From: Bacteroidota bacterium
Lineage (GTDB): Bacteria; Bacteroidota; Bacteroidia; Chitinophagales; Chitinophagaceae
Assembly (NCBI GenBank): GCA_016183765.1
Contig: JACPEA010000008.1
Span: 98,962 to 162,961, forward strand
Length of the DNA: 64,000 bases
Direction: 5' to 3'
This document shows, piece by piece, positions 54,442 to 63,776 of this stretch. The notes below the pieces were generated by a model. That model was not told where the DNA came from and ran no database searches. It worked only from the letters and a program-made list of their open reading frames with translations. The translations under genes and the position numbers were made by a program. How positions within the stretch are numbered: the stretch's first letter is position 1; the number at the start of each line of letters is the position of its first letter.

Positions 54442-56244
54442 ATGAAGATACTCTTATACTACCTGCGGCCCTATAAATGGCTGATCGGCCTGGCATTGCT
54501 GCTGGCGGCGATCAACCAGTCCTTTTCGATGCTGGACCCCTATTTTTTCGGGAAACTGATCGACCGGTATGCGACCCACCCTTTCCAGACCGGTTATTTT
54601 GATGCGAAGAAACAGTTCATCGTAACCGGTACACGTACCGAATCAGCATTCCTGCTGGGTGTTATGGGTTTCCTGGGCATACTGGTCAGTGTGGCCATGG
54701 TATCCAGGATCGCCAAAGCTTTCCAGGATTATTTCAGCAATGTGATCGTTCAGAAATTCGGCGCCAAGATCTTCACCGACGGACTCAAACATTCCATGCA
54801 GTTACCTTACCAGGAATTTGAAGACCAGCGTAGTGGCGAAACCTTATCGATCCTCACCAAAGTGAGAACGGATACGGAGAAGTTCATCATTTCCTTCATC
54901 AATGTGCTGTTCAGCATCATTGTGGGTATTGTTTTCATCTCCATCTATTCTTTCCGGCTGCACTGGTCCATCATGCCCATTTATGTGGTGGGTATCATTT
55001 TCTTATCGTTGCTGACCAGCTTTCTCAGCAAAAAGATCAAACTGATCCAGAAAACGATCGTGAAAGAGACCACCACGCTGGCAGGAAGCACCACGGAGAG
55101 CCTGCGGAACATAGAACTGGTAAAAAGCCTGGGGCTGACCGACCAGGAGATCAACCGGTTGAACAAGAACACCTATAAAATATTAGGGCTTGAGTTACGT
55201 AAGGTAAAAAGTATCCGTACCCTGAGTTTCATACAGGGTACTTTTGTGAATTTCCTGCGGCAGGTGATCATGTTCACACTTTTATGGCTGGTCTTCCGCG
55301 GAGAATTAACGGCGGGAGAAGTGATGACGCTCACTTTTTATTCCTTCTTTATTTTCGGGCCTTTGCAGGAGATCGGGAATATCATCCTTTCTTATCGCGA
55401 AGCGGAAGCATCGCTCAACAATTTCCATCACCTGATGCAGAAGCCATCTGAGCCAAGACCCGTGTATCCTGAACACCTGGGCAATATCCGTCACCTCAGT
55501 TTCAACAACATCTCTTTCAAACACCAGACCGCACAATATAAGGCGCTGGAAGATATCAGTTTTGACGTAAGCCTCGGACAGAGTATCGCTTTTGTAGGTC
55601 CCAGCGGCGCGGGTAAGAGCACTTTAATGAAATTGCTGGTAGGACTGTACCACACGCAGGAAGGAAGTATTTTATACAACGGCATCGATAGCAAGAAGAT
55701 CCTGTTCGATGAGCTGCGCAACCAGATCGGTTTTGTAACACAGGACACGCAGTTATTTGCCGGAACCATCCGCGAGAACCTGATATTTGTTTACCCCGAA
55801 GCCACCGAAGCAGATGTACTGGAAGCGCTGCATAAAGCCAGTTGCGATAACCTGCTGGCCCGGGCAGAGAACGGGCTGGATACCATGATCGGCGAAGGCG
55901 GTCTGAAACTCAGCGGCGGGGAGAAACAGCGCTTATCCATCGCCCGGGCCCTGCTGCGTCACCCGCACCTGCTGATCTTTGATGAAGCCACTTCTGCTCT
56001 GGACAGCATTACCGAAGAAGAGATCACCAACACCATCCGCACCATTTCGCAGGAGAAAGAACAGATCACTGTAATGATCGCACACAGGCTGAGCACCATC
56101 ATGCATGCCGACAGGATCTATGTACTGGAAAAAGGCCAGATCGTAGAAACAGGTACACACCAGGAGCTGCTTGCTGAGAAAGGATTGTATTATGCCATGT
56201 GGAGACAGCAGATCGGGGAAAGAAAAATAATGGCGGTGGGATAG
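54442..56244 (+). CDS. ABC exporter (MsbA-like), second copy
   Basis: A 600-residue half transporter with six N-terminal membrane helices and an ATPase domain. Walker A is VGPSGAGKST (about 394-403), the signature is LSGGEKQRLS and Walker B is LLIFDEATSALD. The ATG at 54442 gives the family start (MKILLYYLRPYKW); the longer frame lacks support. It lies next to glycosyltransferases, so it may export a glycolipid, but this is inference. Its TAG stop lies within the first word of the following repeat. Confidence 0.9.
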   Translation: MKILLYYLRPYKWLIGLALLLAAINQSFSMLDPYFFGKLIDRYATHPFQTGYFDAKKQFIVTGTRTESAFLLGVMGFLGILVSVAMVSRIAKAFQDYFSNVIVQKFGAKIFTDGLKHSMQLPYQEFEDQRSGETLSILTKVRTDTEKFIISFINVLFSIIVGIVFISIYSFRLHWSIMPIYVVGIIFLSLLTSFLSKKIKLIQKTIVKETTTLAGSTTESLRNIELVKSLGLTDQEINRLNKNTYKILGLELRKVKSIRTLSFIQGTFVNFLRQVIMFTLLWLVFRGELTAGEVMTLTFYSFFIFGPLQEIGNIILSYREAEASLNNFHHLMQKPSEPRPVYPEHLGNIRHLSFNNISFKHQTAQYKALEDISFDVSLGQSIAFVGPSGAGKSTLMKLLVGLYHTQEGSILYNGIDSKKILFDELRNQIGFVTQDTQLFAGTIRENLIFVYPEATEADVLEALHKASCDNLLARAENGLDTMIGEGGLKLSGGEKQRLSIARALLRHPHLLIFDEATSALDSITEEEITNTIRTISQEKEQITVMIAHRLSTIMHADRIYVLEKGQIVETGTHQELLAEKGLYYAMWRQQIGERKIMAVG

Positions 56245-56375
56245 TTAAAAGGGTTAAAGAGGTTAAAAGGCGTTAAAGGGGTTAAAAGGGTTAAAATAGT
56301 TGAATGGAGGTAAAGTATGTTTGGCATAATTCCAACCCCCTTTAACTATTTTAACCCTTTTAACTATTTTAACTA
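56242..56375. repeat. Intergenic inverted repeat, GTTAAAAGG word type
   Basis: The left arm (56242-56301) is a run of 8-10-nt words GTTAAAAGG, GTTAAAGAG, GTTAAAAGGC, GTTAAAGGG, GTTAAAAGG, GTTAAAATA. The right arm (56333-56375) is the complementary run of TTTAACTA/TTTAACCC words. It bridges the convergent ABC exporter and DUF2721 genes. The exporter's TAG stop (56242-56244) is part of the first word. Confidence 0.88.
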
Positions 56376-56377
56376 CT

Positions 56378-56821
56378 CTACTCCTTATCAAATTTCTTCT
56401 TCAGATAATCGATCACTGAAGGATCTTCCAGGCCTTCCATATCACTTAGCTCCAGTTCCAGCGCTTTGGTGCTGAGCTGTATCTCCAGAAACGACAATGC
56501 CAGCGAAGTTGAAAAACTGATCAGGCTGAAGGCAAATGTGATATGCGCAAGCGATAATGCTTCGATATAAATAAAGTACATACAGAAAATGCAGCTCAGG
56601 AAAGTGACCACGCCAAGCGCCTGCATGTTCTTGATCAGTTTTAAACGGTAACGCATGTTCCTGATCTGGCCATGAATGATATGACTCTGCTCATGGTTCT
56701 GGTATTTCTCATGCAGACTTCTTACCCGGTTGGATAAAGCCAGGAACCGGTTGGTATAAGCCAGCATGATCAGGCTGATGGCCGGAAATAACAGGGCGGG
56801 CGTATTGATAGAAATATCCAT
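56378..56821 (-). CDS. DUF2721 family membrane protein
   Basis: A 147-residue protein with three hydrophobic helices (about residues 7-25, 65-84 and 88-108) and a conserved first segment with LALSNRVRSLHEKY, matching DUF2721. Function is unknown. The ATG at 56821 is chosen; a start at 56845 is possible. It is convergent with the ABC exporter across a word-repeat element. Confidence 0.75.
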   Translation of the reverse strand: MDISINTPALLFPAISLIMLAYTNRFLALSNRVRSLHEKYQNHEQSHIIHGQIRNMRYRLKLIKNMQALGVVTFLSCIFCMYFIYIEALSLAHITFAFSLISFSTSLALSFLEIQLSTKALELELSDMEGLEDPSVIDYLKKKFDKE

Positions 56822-56933
56822 ACCGCCAAAATACAAAATATTCAACTCCGGCAGGGATTCATTTGCCCGGCACTCTCTAAGACATTGAATTTTAATTGAT
56901 TTAAAAAATATTTTATATTAGTCAAAATATATT

Positions 56934-56949
56934 TTTAGATTTGTCTAAA
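56934..56949 (+). promoter_or_regulatory. Palindromic operator-like site overlapping the -7 box of the TonB receptor gene
   Basis: TTTAGATTTGTCTAAA is a perfect 6-bp inverted repeat with a 4-nt spacer. The -7 box TAGATTTG (56936-56943, TAnnTTTG) lies inside it, so a bound repressor would block RNA polymerase. The shape resembles DtxR/IdeR/MntR-family boxes (TTAGGn...CCTAA), suggesting metal control. A partial half-site TTAGTC lies at 56918-56923. Confidence 0.55.
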
Positions 56950-56963
56950 TTCAGTTTTCTATT

Positions 56964-59240
56964 ATGAAAAACCATGGATGGGTAGGACTGGCCTGTGTGG
57001 CAATTAGTTTCTCTGCAAACGGGTTGTGGGGACAGGCACCTGGTCCGACACTCAAAACCTGGAACAACCGTGATACCTTATCGCTGGACCAGGTAGTGGT
57101 CACTGCCGTAACGGGGGCCACACGTATCCGCAAGACCCCGATCTCCATCGCTATTGTATCGCAGAAAGAAATGAACAGGAGTACCAGCACCAATGTGATC
57201 GATGCTTTACTGAGATCGGTTCCGGGCATTACGGCCATCACCACCGGCCCCAATATCAGCAAACCCTTTATCCGTGGGTTGGGCTATAACCGGGTACTTA
57301 CCCTGTACGACGGACTGCGGCAGGAAGGGCAGCAATGGGGCGATGAACATGGGATCGAGATTGATCCCTATGGTATCAGTCGCGCAGAAATTGTAAAAGG
57401 TCCCGCTTCCTTACTCTATGGCTCCGACGCCATTGCCGGTGTAGTGAACCTGATACCCGCTGTGCCCATGAACACAGATGGTCTCATCAGGGGTGATGCT
57501 GCAACAGAATACCACAGCAACAACGGCATGATCGGTGCTACCACCGGACTATACTACAAAAAAAAGCAGTTTTCCTGGAGTATCCGTGGCTCCATGAAAG
57601 CGGCCATGGATTACCGAAACCCGATAGACCATCGTGTGTACAATACGGGCTACCACGAAAAAAATCTTTCGCTGCTGCTGGGATGGGAGAACAGCAAAAC
57701 CAAAAACCATCTTCAATTCAACCTGTATGATAACCTGCAGGAAATACCCGATGGCAGCCGAGATTCTGCAAGCCGTGCTTTTACGCAACAGGTAGCGGAA
57801 GCCGATCAGGATGATATCAAACAAAGACCCATTGTTACGGTTGCTGCATTATCCACCTATCGCCTGGCGTCGCTGCACCAGCATATCCAGCATTACCGTG
57901 TATATCACAAGGGCAGTTATACCCTGGGAAAAGGGGAACTGAACATATTAACCGGATTTCAGCAGAATATCCGGAGAGAATACAATCATCCCACTGCTTT
58001 GCAGCAGGCCGGTTTGTTTGTGGCATTGAACACGCTGAACTACGAAGCGCGTTACCGCTTTCCCAAATGGGCCGGGCCGGATATCCATATCGGGGTAAAC
58101 GGCATGTATCAAAGCAACCGCAACAGGCAAGCCACCGATTTTCCGATACCCGATTATCGCTTATTCGACATCGGCAGTTTCCTGGTACTGACGAAAGATT
58201 TCCAGAAGACCCTGGTCACAGGTGGTATCCGCTTTGATAACCGCAACATTCAATGGGAAGATTTTTACACCAGAAAAAACAACAGCAGCGGTTTCATGGA
58301 ACAGGTATCCCTTCCGGATACAGCAGGCGCCACCCGGAATTTCGCAGCTTACCGGCATCATTTCAGCGGGGTATCCGGCAGCGTGGGTATCGTACACAAT
58401 TTCTCTCCTTCGCTGACGCTGAAAACCAATATTGCCAGGGGCTACCGGAGTCCCTCCATACCCGAAATCGGTTCGGACGGTCTCGATCCCGGCGCGCATA
58501 TCTATTATATCGGCAATCGTGATTTCAAACCGGAATACAACTGGCAGGCGGATATCGGTTTGTTCCTGACCCATGCCGACTGGGATGCCAACCTGGAATT
58601 CTTTCATAACCGCATCAGCAACTATATCTTTTTCCAGAAACTGTTTGATGCCAATGGACAGCCCCTGGAACTGGTTCCGGGTAATTTCACCTATCAATAC
58701 AAACAGGGAAATGCAGTGTTGTACGGAGCGGAAGCCAATATCAACCTCCACCCGAAAAAAATGGGCTGGTTGCGGTTGCAGCATAACCTGTCAACCATTA
58801 CCGGCATCAACAATGACCCGGAAGCCAGGAAACTTTTTGGTGACGATGCAAAATACCTGCCGCTGATCCCCCCATTCCGGACCGTGACACGTTTGCGCTT
58901 TCAGCTGCCGGATCTCAATACCCGGTTAACGGATATATACCTGCAAACCGAAATAGAGACCCATGCCAGTCAGAACCGTTTTTATGCAGTAGACAATACC
59001 GAAACAGCCACAGCGGCTTATGCACTGGTCAACCTGGGTGCGGGTATCAGCTGGCAGAACAGGAAGGGAAAAGACCAATGGCAATTATTCATCAATGCCA
59101 ATAACCTGTTCAACAAGGCTTACCAGTCGCACCAGAACCGGTTAAAGTATTTTGAATACTTCCAGGCATCGCCCAATGGCCGTTCCGGTATGTATAATAT
59201 GGGCAGAAATATCGCGGTGAAGCTACTCTTCAATTGGTAA
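56964..59240 (+). CDS. TonB-dependent receptor, paralogue A
   Basis: A 758-residue outer-membrane beta-barrel receptor. A signal peptide (about 1-22) is followed directly by the plug domain (about 38-165), with LDQVVVTAVTG as the TonB box-like region and RGLGYNRVLTLYDGLRQEG near 102-120. The barrel ends with the standard aromatic residue (LLFNW). It lacks the N-terminal carboxypeptidase-like domain of paralogue B. The plug resembles zinc/haem receptor types (WGDEHGIEID). The promoter overlaps a palindrome, so metal-responsive control is likely. The stop is 5 nt from the convergent receptor. Confidence 0.9.
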   Translation: MKNHGWVGLACVAISFSANGLWGQAPGPTLKTWNNRDTLSLDQVVVTAVTGATRIRKTPISIAIVSQKEMNRSTSTNVIDALLRSVPGITAITTGPNISKPFIRGLGYNRVLTLYDGLRQEGQQWGDEHGIEIDPYGISRAEIVKGPASLLYGSDAIAGVVNLIPAVPMNTDGLIRGDAATEYHSNNGMIGATTGLYYKKKQFSWSIRGSMKAAMDYRNPIDHRVYNTGYHEKNLSLLLGWENSKTKNHLQFNLYDNLQEIPDGSRDSASRAFTQQVAEADQDDIKQRPIVTVAALSTYRLASLHQHIQHYRVYHKGSYTLGKGELNILTGFQQNIRREYNHPTALQQAGLFVALNTLNYEARYRFPKWAGPDIHIGVNGMYQSNRNRQATDFPIPDYRLFDIGSFLVLTKDFQKTLVTGGIRFDNRNIQWEDFYTRKNNSSGFMEQVSLPDTAGATRNFAAYRHHFSGVSGSVGIVHNFSPSLTLKTNIARGYRSPSIPEIGSDGLDPGAHIYYIGNRDFKPEYNWQADIGLFLTHADWDANLEFFHNRISNYIFFQKLFDANGQPLELVPGNFTYQYKQGNAVLYGAEANINLHPKKMGWLRLQHNLSTITGINNDPEARKLFGDDAKYLPLIPPFRTVTRLRFQLPDLNTRLTDIYLQTEIETHASQNRFYAVDNTETATAAYALVNLGAGISWQNRKGKDQWQLFINANNLFNKAYQSHQNRLKYFEYFQASPNGRSGMYNMGRNIAVKLLFNW

Positions 59241-59245
59241 AACCC

Positions 59246-61675
59246 TTATCCTGCTTTAAATTCCAGCGGTACATTTATTTTAATACTGAGGTTCCTTCCC
59301 ATATTGAACACGCCCATGCGTCCTGTAACCACATTCGTATCTGTATATTTTAACCGGCTAAGGTGGTTCTGGTAAGACACATCGAATACATTGTTCAGTG
59401 AAAGGCTCACAGCAAACAAGGTCTTGCCCTTACGCACAAATTCAGTTCCGGCTCCCACATTGAACAGCGTGTATCCTTTGGTGGCGGTTTCTGTATGGTA
59501 GGCAGAGAATATGCGGTTCTGTGTACTTACCTGGTCCATTTCCAGTTTGCAGTAAAGGTTCCGGAGTAATTTGCCGTTCTTTTCAAGGTCGGCCCTTAAT
59601 TCACTTTGCAAACGGGGCGAGGGAATAAAGGGCAAACGATTGGTACCTTCCAGTTTTTCGCTGAAATGCCCGGCCACCAGGGAGAAACTGTTCTCAAAAT
59701 GCAACCAGTCAAGCGGGTGTGGGTGCAGGTCGAACTTGACTTCAAAACCTACCAGGGTAGCAGCCGCCTGTCGGAAGGTAAAACCTGTAAGGTCTTCCCC
59801 ATTCACTGTAACCAATGAGTCGCCGCCGCCCACTGCTTCCAGTTTGCTGTAGAAGATATAATTCTGGATATGGTTATAGAAACCATTCAACGTAAAATTG
59901 AAATGCTGCGTATTCACTTCAATGCCTGCATCGGCCTGCAGGGAAGTTTCTGTCTTCAGGTTTTTATCTCCGTACTCGTAACGGTTGGTTCCTTCGTGTG
60001 CACCATTGCTGGCCAGTTCACTGACACTGGGCGCCCGGTAACCACGTGCAACGTTGAACCGGAGTGTAACGGCATCATTCACATTATATCCTACTCCCAC
60101 ACTACCGCTGATATTACTGAACGATTGATCAAATGCCGCAAACCTGAGTGTGCCATTTTCCACGTAATTTTTACTGCTGACTTTCCGCATATCACCGCGT
60201 AAGCCACCACTGAGGGTAAGGTTATTGTGAAAGGTTTTTTTAGTGTAAACGAACGCACCCAGGTCAAACTGGTTGTATTCGGGAATCAATACTTCTTCTG
60301 CGCGGTTACGGTTCTGCTGGTACATACCGGTTGCACCCACAGAGGTCTTCCAGCCATTTTTTTCAGAAAAATTATACTGCAGGTTATAGTTAACGGTTTG
60401 CAGGTCAAAAAACAGTCCGGGCGTTTGGTAGGCATCGGGATCACCGAACTCATAACGTTTGTTTCGCTGGTAGCCGATATTGATTGCGAGCCTGTCTTTA
60501 CCCACCGCAAAATTGTTATCCAGCGCCACTTTAAAATGGTTGATATGCTGATAAGGTGTAAACAGGTCGCGGCTGTTCAGTTCATCGTTATTAGCCATGC
60601 GGGTATGCACGGTTTCCGGATAAATCAGGAATTTACCGGTAACCGTATCCCTTGCCCCTCCTACCATACCCAGTTTCTGGTTAAAGCTGGTCACCACCAG
60701 GTGGCTATAACCCCAGGCTTTGTTGATACCTACATAACCGCCAACATTCTTTTCAAAGAAACGGCTGTTGAATACTTTTCCATCATATGCATTGCTGTAA
60801 TCCGCAGCCGATTTGGAAGTACCATATACATTCCAGTTAAAACCATTCTTCAGGTGACCGGCCAGGTTGGCGCTTGCACCCCACAAGCCATTGTTATCCG
60901 TATGTGTTGCCAGGATATTCCCTTTGATGGTACCCTGCTCTACCGGTGTGTTGGTGATCAGGTGCACCACACCGGCCATGGCATCACTTCCATAGAACAG
61001 GGAAGCCGGGCCTTTCAGCACTTCCACTTTCTGGATGCTGTATTCATCGATCTCGATACCATGTTCATCGCCCCACTGCTGGCCTTCCTGCCTTACACCG
61101 TCATGAACGGTTACCACCCGGTTATATCCCAGTCCCCTGATAACAGGTTTGGTCACTGCCGGACCCGATGACAAACCCGATACGCCGGGTACGAGCTTGC
61201 TTAATGCATCGATCACGTTGGTGGCACTGGTCTGCAACAATTCACTTTTTTTAACGATCGATACCGGTTGTGCCGATTGGCGCACTTTGGTGGCAGAAGC
61301 CACACCCGTTACCGTAACCGCTTCATTCTCGATATAGGTTATTTTCAAAGCAAAATTGCGGACAGGATTACTGCTGATATCGACCACTTCAAGTAAGGAG
61401 GTATAACCGATAAAAGAAACTTCCACCAGGTATTTCCCTTCAGGAACAGAGGGTGTTTTATAAGATCCATCGCTGGCCGTCAGTGTTCCGGTTTTGGCTT
61501 CATGCAGGTAAATCACCGCACCCGAAAGCGGTTTGCCCGTTTTGGCATCGGTGACCGTACCGCTGAGTATACTATTGGCAACATCCGTTAGTGGTTTAGC
61601 AGTTGCCTGTAGTGAAACAGTTAATATTGATAAGAAAAAAATGGAAACAGTTTTTATCGTTGCTAATGATTTCAT
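59246..61675 (-). CDS. TonB-dependent receptor, paralogue B
   Basis: An 809-residue outer-membrane receptor with a signal peptide (about 1-26), an N-terminal CarboxypepD_reg-like domain (about 36-112, LSGTVTDAKTGKPLSGA), a plug (about 118-245) and a beta barrel ending in LEFKAG. The plug is nearly identical to that of paralogue A in KPVIRGLGYNRVVTVHDGV and WGDEHGIEID. It lies downstream of the small Cys/His gene, with a short stem-loop (61733-61751) between. The cargo is probably a metal complex, but this is not proven. Confidence 0.92.
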   Translation of the reverse strand: MKSLATIKTVSIFFLSILTVSLQATAKPLTDVANSILSGTVTDAKTGKPLSGAVIYLHEAKTGTLTASDGSYKTPSVPEGKYLVEVSFIGYTSLLEVVDISSNPVRNFALKITYIENEAVTVTGVASATKVRQSAQPVSIVKKSELLQTSATNVIDALSKLVPGVSGLSSGPAVTKPVIRGLGYNRVVTVHDGVRQEGQQWGDEHGIEIDEYSIQKVEVLKGPASLFYGSDAMAGVVHLITNTPVEQGTIKGNILATHTDNNGLWGASANLAGHLKNGFNWNVYGTSKSAADYSNAYDGKVFNSRFFEKNVGGYVGINKAWGYSHLVVTSFNQKLGMVGGARDTVTGKFLIYPETVHTRMANNDELNSRDLFTPYQHINHFKVALDNNFAVGKDRLAINIGYQRNKRYEFGDPDAYQTPGLFFDLQTVNYNLQYNFSEKNGWKTSVGATGMYQQNRNRAEEVLIPEYNQFDLGAFVYTKKTFHNNLTLSGGLRGDMRKVSSKNYVENGTLRFAAFDQSFSNISGSVGVGYNVNDAVTLRFNVARGYRAPSVSELASNGAHEGTNRYEYGDKNLKTETSLQADAGIEVNTQHFNFTLNGFYNHIQNYIFYSKLEAVGGGDSLVTVNGEDLTGFTFRQAAATLVGFEVKFDLHPHPLDWLHFENSFSLVAGHFSEKLEGTNRLPFIPSPRLQSELRADLEKNGKLLRNLYCKLEMDQVSTQNRIFSAYHTETATKGYTLFNVGAGTEFVRKGKTLFAVSLSLNNVFDVSYQNHLSRLKYTDTNVVTGRMGVFNMGRNLSIKINVPLEFKAG

Positions 61676-61766
61676 ACAATAAGGAATAAGGATTCAGGAT
61701 GATCGTACATCGGAACAAATTTCATAAAAAGTGCAGGCAACAATGGCCTGCCCATGCAGGTAACGA

Positions 61767-62111
61767 TCAACAGGCGGGTGGACCGCGTAAGGAATACCCC
61801 AATACATCCGACGAAAAAACATCCGCAGCAAAAGCATCAGCAAAAACTGGATACACCGGAACAGGAGGCACCACTACCAATGCGGTGATCGTTGCCACAA
61901 AGGGCGACTCAATGATCAGGTTATCGCACTGGCAATTAAAAGAAGCTGTACCGAGCTGGGTAGAAAAAGGGTCCGGTAATGCGCACCGGGTTCTGCCATC
62001 CTGGTGCGTGGCAACCAGGTTGTGTAAAGTGAGCTTTGGCGTAATACCATACGCAAACAACACCAGGAAAATGACTGCCAGTATATGCCGTATGGTGATG
62101 TTTTTAGCCAG
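61767..62111 (-). CDS. Small Cys/His exported protein linked to TonB receptor B, non-ATG start
   Basis: I do not recognise a named family, although similar small proteins precede metal-type TonB receptors in Bacteroidota. The 114 residues have an N-terminal membrane or signal helix (about 9-24, HILAVIFLVLFAYGI), then HNLVATHQDGRTRC and FNCQCDNLIIESPF with closely spaced Cys and His. No in-frame ATG exists. CTG at 62111 gives a complete signal helix and lies 22 nt after the promoter box at 62134-62141; TTG at 62063 would cut the helix. The stop is 91 nt before the receptor gene. Confidence 0.55.
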   Translation of the reverse strand: MAKNITIRHILAVIFLVLFAYGITPKLTLHNLVATHQDGRTRCALPDPFSTQLGTASFNCQCDNLIIESPFVATITALVVVPPVPVYPVFADAFAADVFSSDVLGYSLRGPPAC

Positions 62112-62133
62112 GATGAATTTTGTTACGTTGTTG

Positions 62134-62141
62134 CAAATATA
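62134..62141 (-). promoter_or_regulatory. -7 promoter box TATATTTG for the small protein-TonB receptor B operon
   Basis: An exact TAnnTTTG match on the minus strand. No palindrome like that of paralogue A was noticed here. It places the start of the transcript at about 62127, so translation must begin downstream of that. Confidence 0.55.
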
Positions 62142-62197
62142 GGGGCTTTGAGTTCTCCACCTAATTCTCCCGGCAATTTTGAGATTTTTTTACAAGT

Positions 62198-63766
62198 CTA
62201 CCGAACTTTCAGCATGGCCCTTACCTGCTGGGTGGCCAGGTTCTGCAGCCTGGCATAATACACGCCGGTGGGCAATCGCTCCCCGTTAAAAGTTACGGTA
62301 TAAGTGCCTGCGGTATATTCCTTATCAACCAGGTTGGCCACTACCCTTCCCGTGGTATCGATGATCTGGATCAGGGTATGCCCACCCGCCGTGTTGAAAG
62401 TAATAATAGTAGAAGTAACAAAAGGATTGGGATAATTGCTGATCAGCCTATCGCCCGATAGGTTCACTGCTTTTTTGCAGGCGCCTGCATTCACCAGTGG
62501 CAATACCTGGTAATTCTTCAGCATGATCTGCTGCAGGTCATCATCATTAACACATAACCAGTTGGCAAGTATGGTGGCATATACGCTCCTGAAATCGTAC
62601 TGGAACGGCAGGTTGGCGCTTACGGTAGCATTGGCCGGTATGACCGGCGTATCGCCCAGCACACCGCCCAGCACATTTTTACCGAACACGAACAAGGGTG
62701 CAGCCGAACCATGATCGGTACCATCACTGCCATTGCTTTTAATGCGGCGGCCGAATTCAGAAAAAGTCATGCCCACTACCCGGTCGTCCACACCCAGGAA
62801 CTTCAGGTCATCCTGGAATGCTTTGATGGCATCGCTCACATTCATCAGCAGGTTGGCATGATAACCTTTGGTATTATCCACGCTGTCTACCTGTGCCGAA
62901 TGTGTATCAAAGCCGCCGTAGTTCACCATGTAGATCCTTGTCTTCAAACCACCCTTGATCAGTCTTGCCACGATCTTCAGCTGATCGCCCAGTGAATTCT
63001 TGATGGGATAACTTACCTGTTGCACGGTATTGGTAGCGGCTGCTTTGATAACCGTGGCATATTGCTGTGTCTGCTGCGCTATCTGCCGGATAAAAGTGAG
63101 TTCCTTACCCGCAGGTGTATTGGGTGCAGGATCCTGTACACCATTGACGAGGTTATAAAAATTGCTGGTATTGCTGATACTCATACCCATACTCACCGCA
63201 GGCCCCTGCAGGGTAAGTGAAGTGGCAGATCCTATCTGTATGGCCAGTGGATCAGTCATGGTGGCATTGGGATACCCGTTGGGGAAATTCGGGTACTCAT
63301 AATTCAGGTAACGTCCGGCCCAGCCTGTATTCACGAGCTCATTGCTGTCGCTGCCGCTCATCCAGATATCCGTTGCCCGGAAATGGGAGAAACTGGGTTG
63401 CGGATAACCGACAGACTGCACCACTTTCAGGTGCCCTTTATCATACAAGGCTTTTAAACCTGTCATGGCGGGATGCAGGCCCGCTTTTCCATTCAACGCC
63501 AGCAGGCTGTTCTCGGGCAGGTAAATATTCTGCCTGGCGTTGGCATAACTATTGAAGTTCTCGATCGGCACCACCATGTTCAACCCATCATTGCCACCGT
63601 TCATCTGGATAATCACAAACACATGATCGGTTTCGGTCACCGGCAGCATCAATGATTGCATGATATCCGAATCGGCACTGAAAGCCCTGAACGAGAAACC
63701 ACTCACCAGGGAAGGCAGCAAAACACCGGCGGGTATGGATTTGCGAAGGAAATCTCTTCTTTTCAT
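62198..63766 (-). CDS. DUF1501 domain protein with T9SS sorting tail
   Basis: A 522-residue exported protein. The N-terminus has a twin-arginine motif (KRRDFLRKS) and hydrophobic segment, a Tat signal. The body (about 45-420) matches DUF1501, a sulfatase-like family found with DUF1800 proteins. The last 80 residues (about 440-522) form a type A T9SS C-terminal domain: NYPNPF, GRVVANL, GVYYARL and a final basic MLKVR. So it probably crosses the inner membrane folded and is then secreted through T9SS. It is preceded 10 nt upstream by the DUF1800 gene. Confidence 0.88.
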   Translation of the reverse strand: MKRRDFLRKSIPAGVLLPSLVSGFSFRAFSADSDIMQSLMLPVTETDHVFVIIQMNGGNDGLNMVVPIENFNSYANARQNIYLPENSLLALNGKAGLHPAMTGLKALYDKGHLKVVQSVGYPQPSFSHFRATDIWMSGSDSNELVNTGWAGRYLNYEYPNFPNGYPNATMTDPLAIQIGSATSLTLQGPAVSMGMSISNTSNFYNLVNGVQDPAPNTPAGKELTFIRQIAQQTQQYATVIKAAATNTVQQVSYPIKNSLGDQLKIVARLIKGGLKTRIYMVNYGGFDTHSAQVDSVDNTKGYHANLLMNVSDAIKAFQDDLKFLGVDDRVVGMTFSEFGRRIKSNGSDGTDHGSAAPLFVFGKNVLGGVLGDTPVIPANATVSANLPFQYDFRSVYATILANWLCVNDDDLQQIMLKNYQVLPLVNAGACKKAVNLSGDRLISNYPNPFVTSTIITFNTAGGHTLIQIIDTTGRVVANLVDKEYTAGTYTVTFNGERLPTGVYYARLQNLATQQVRAMLKVR

Positions 63767-63776
63767 CCTTTCTGGT

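Noticed and set aside
60227..61171. Forward open frame opposite TonB receptor B
   Set aside because: Mirror of the receptor; no recognisable family.
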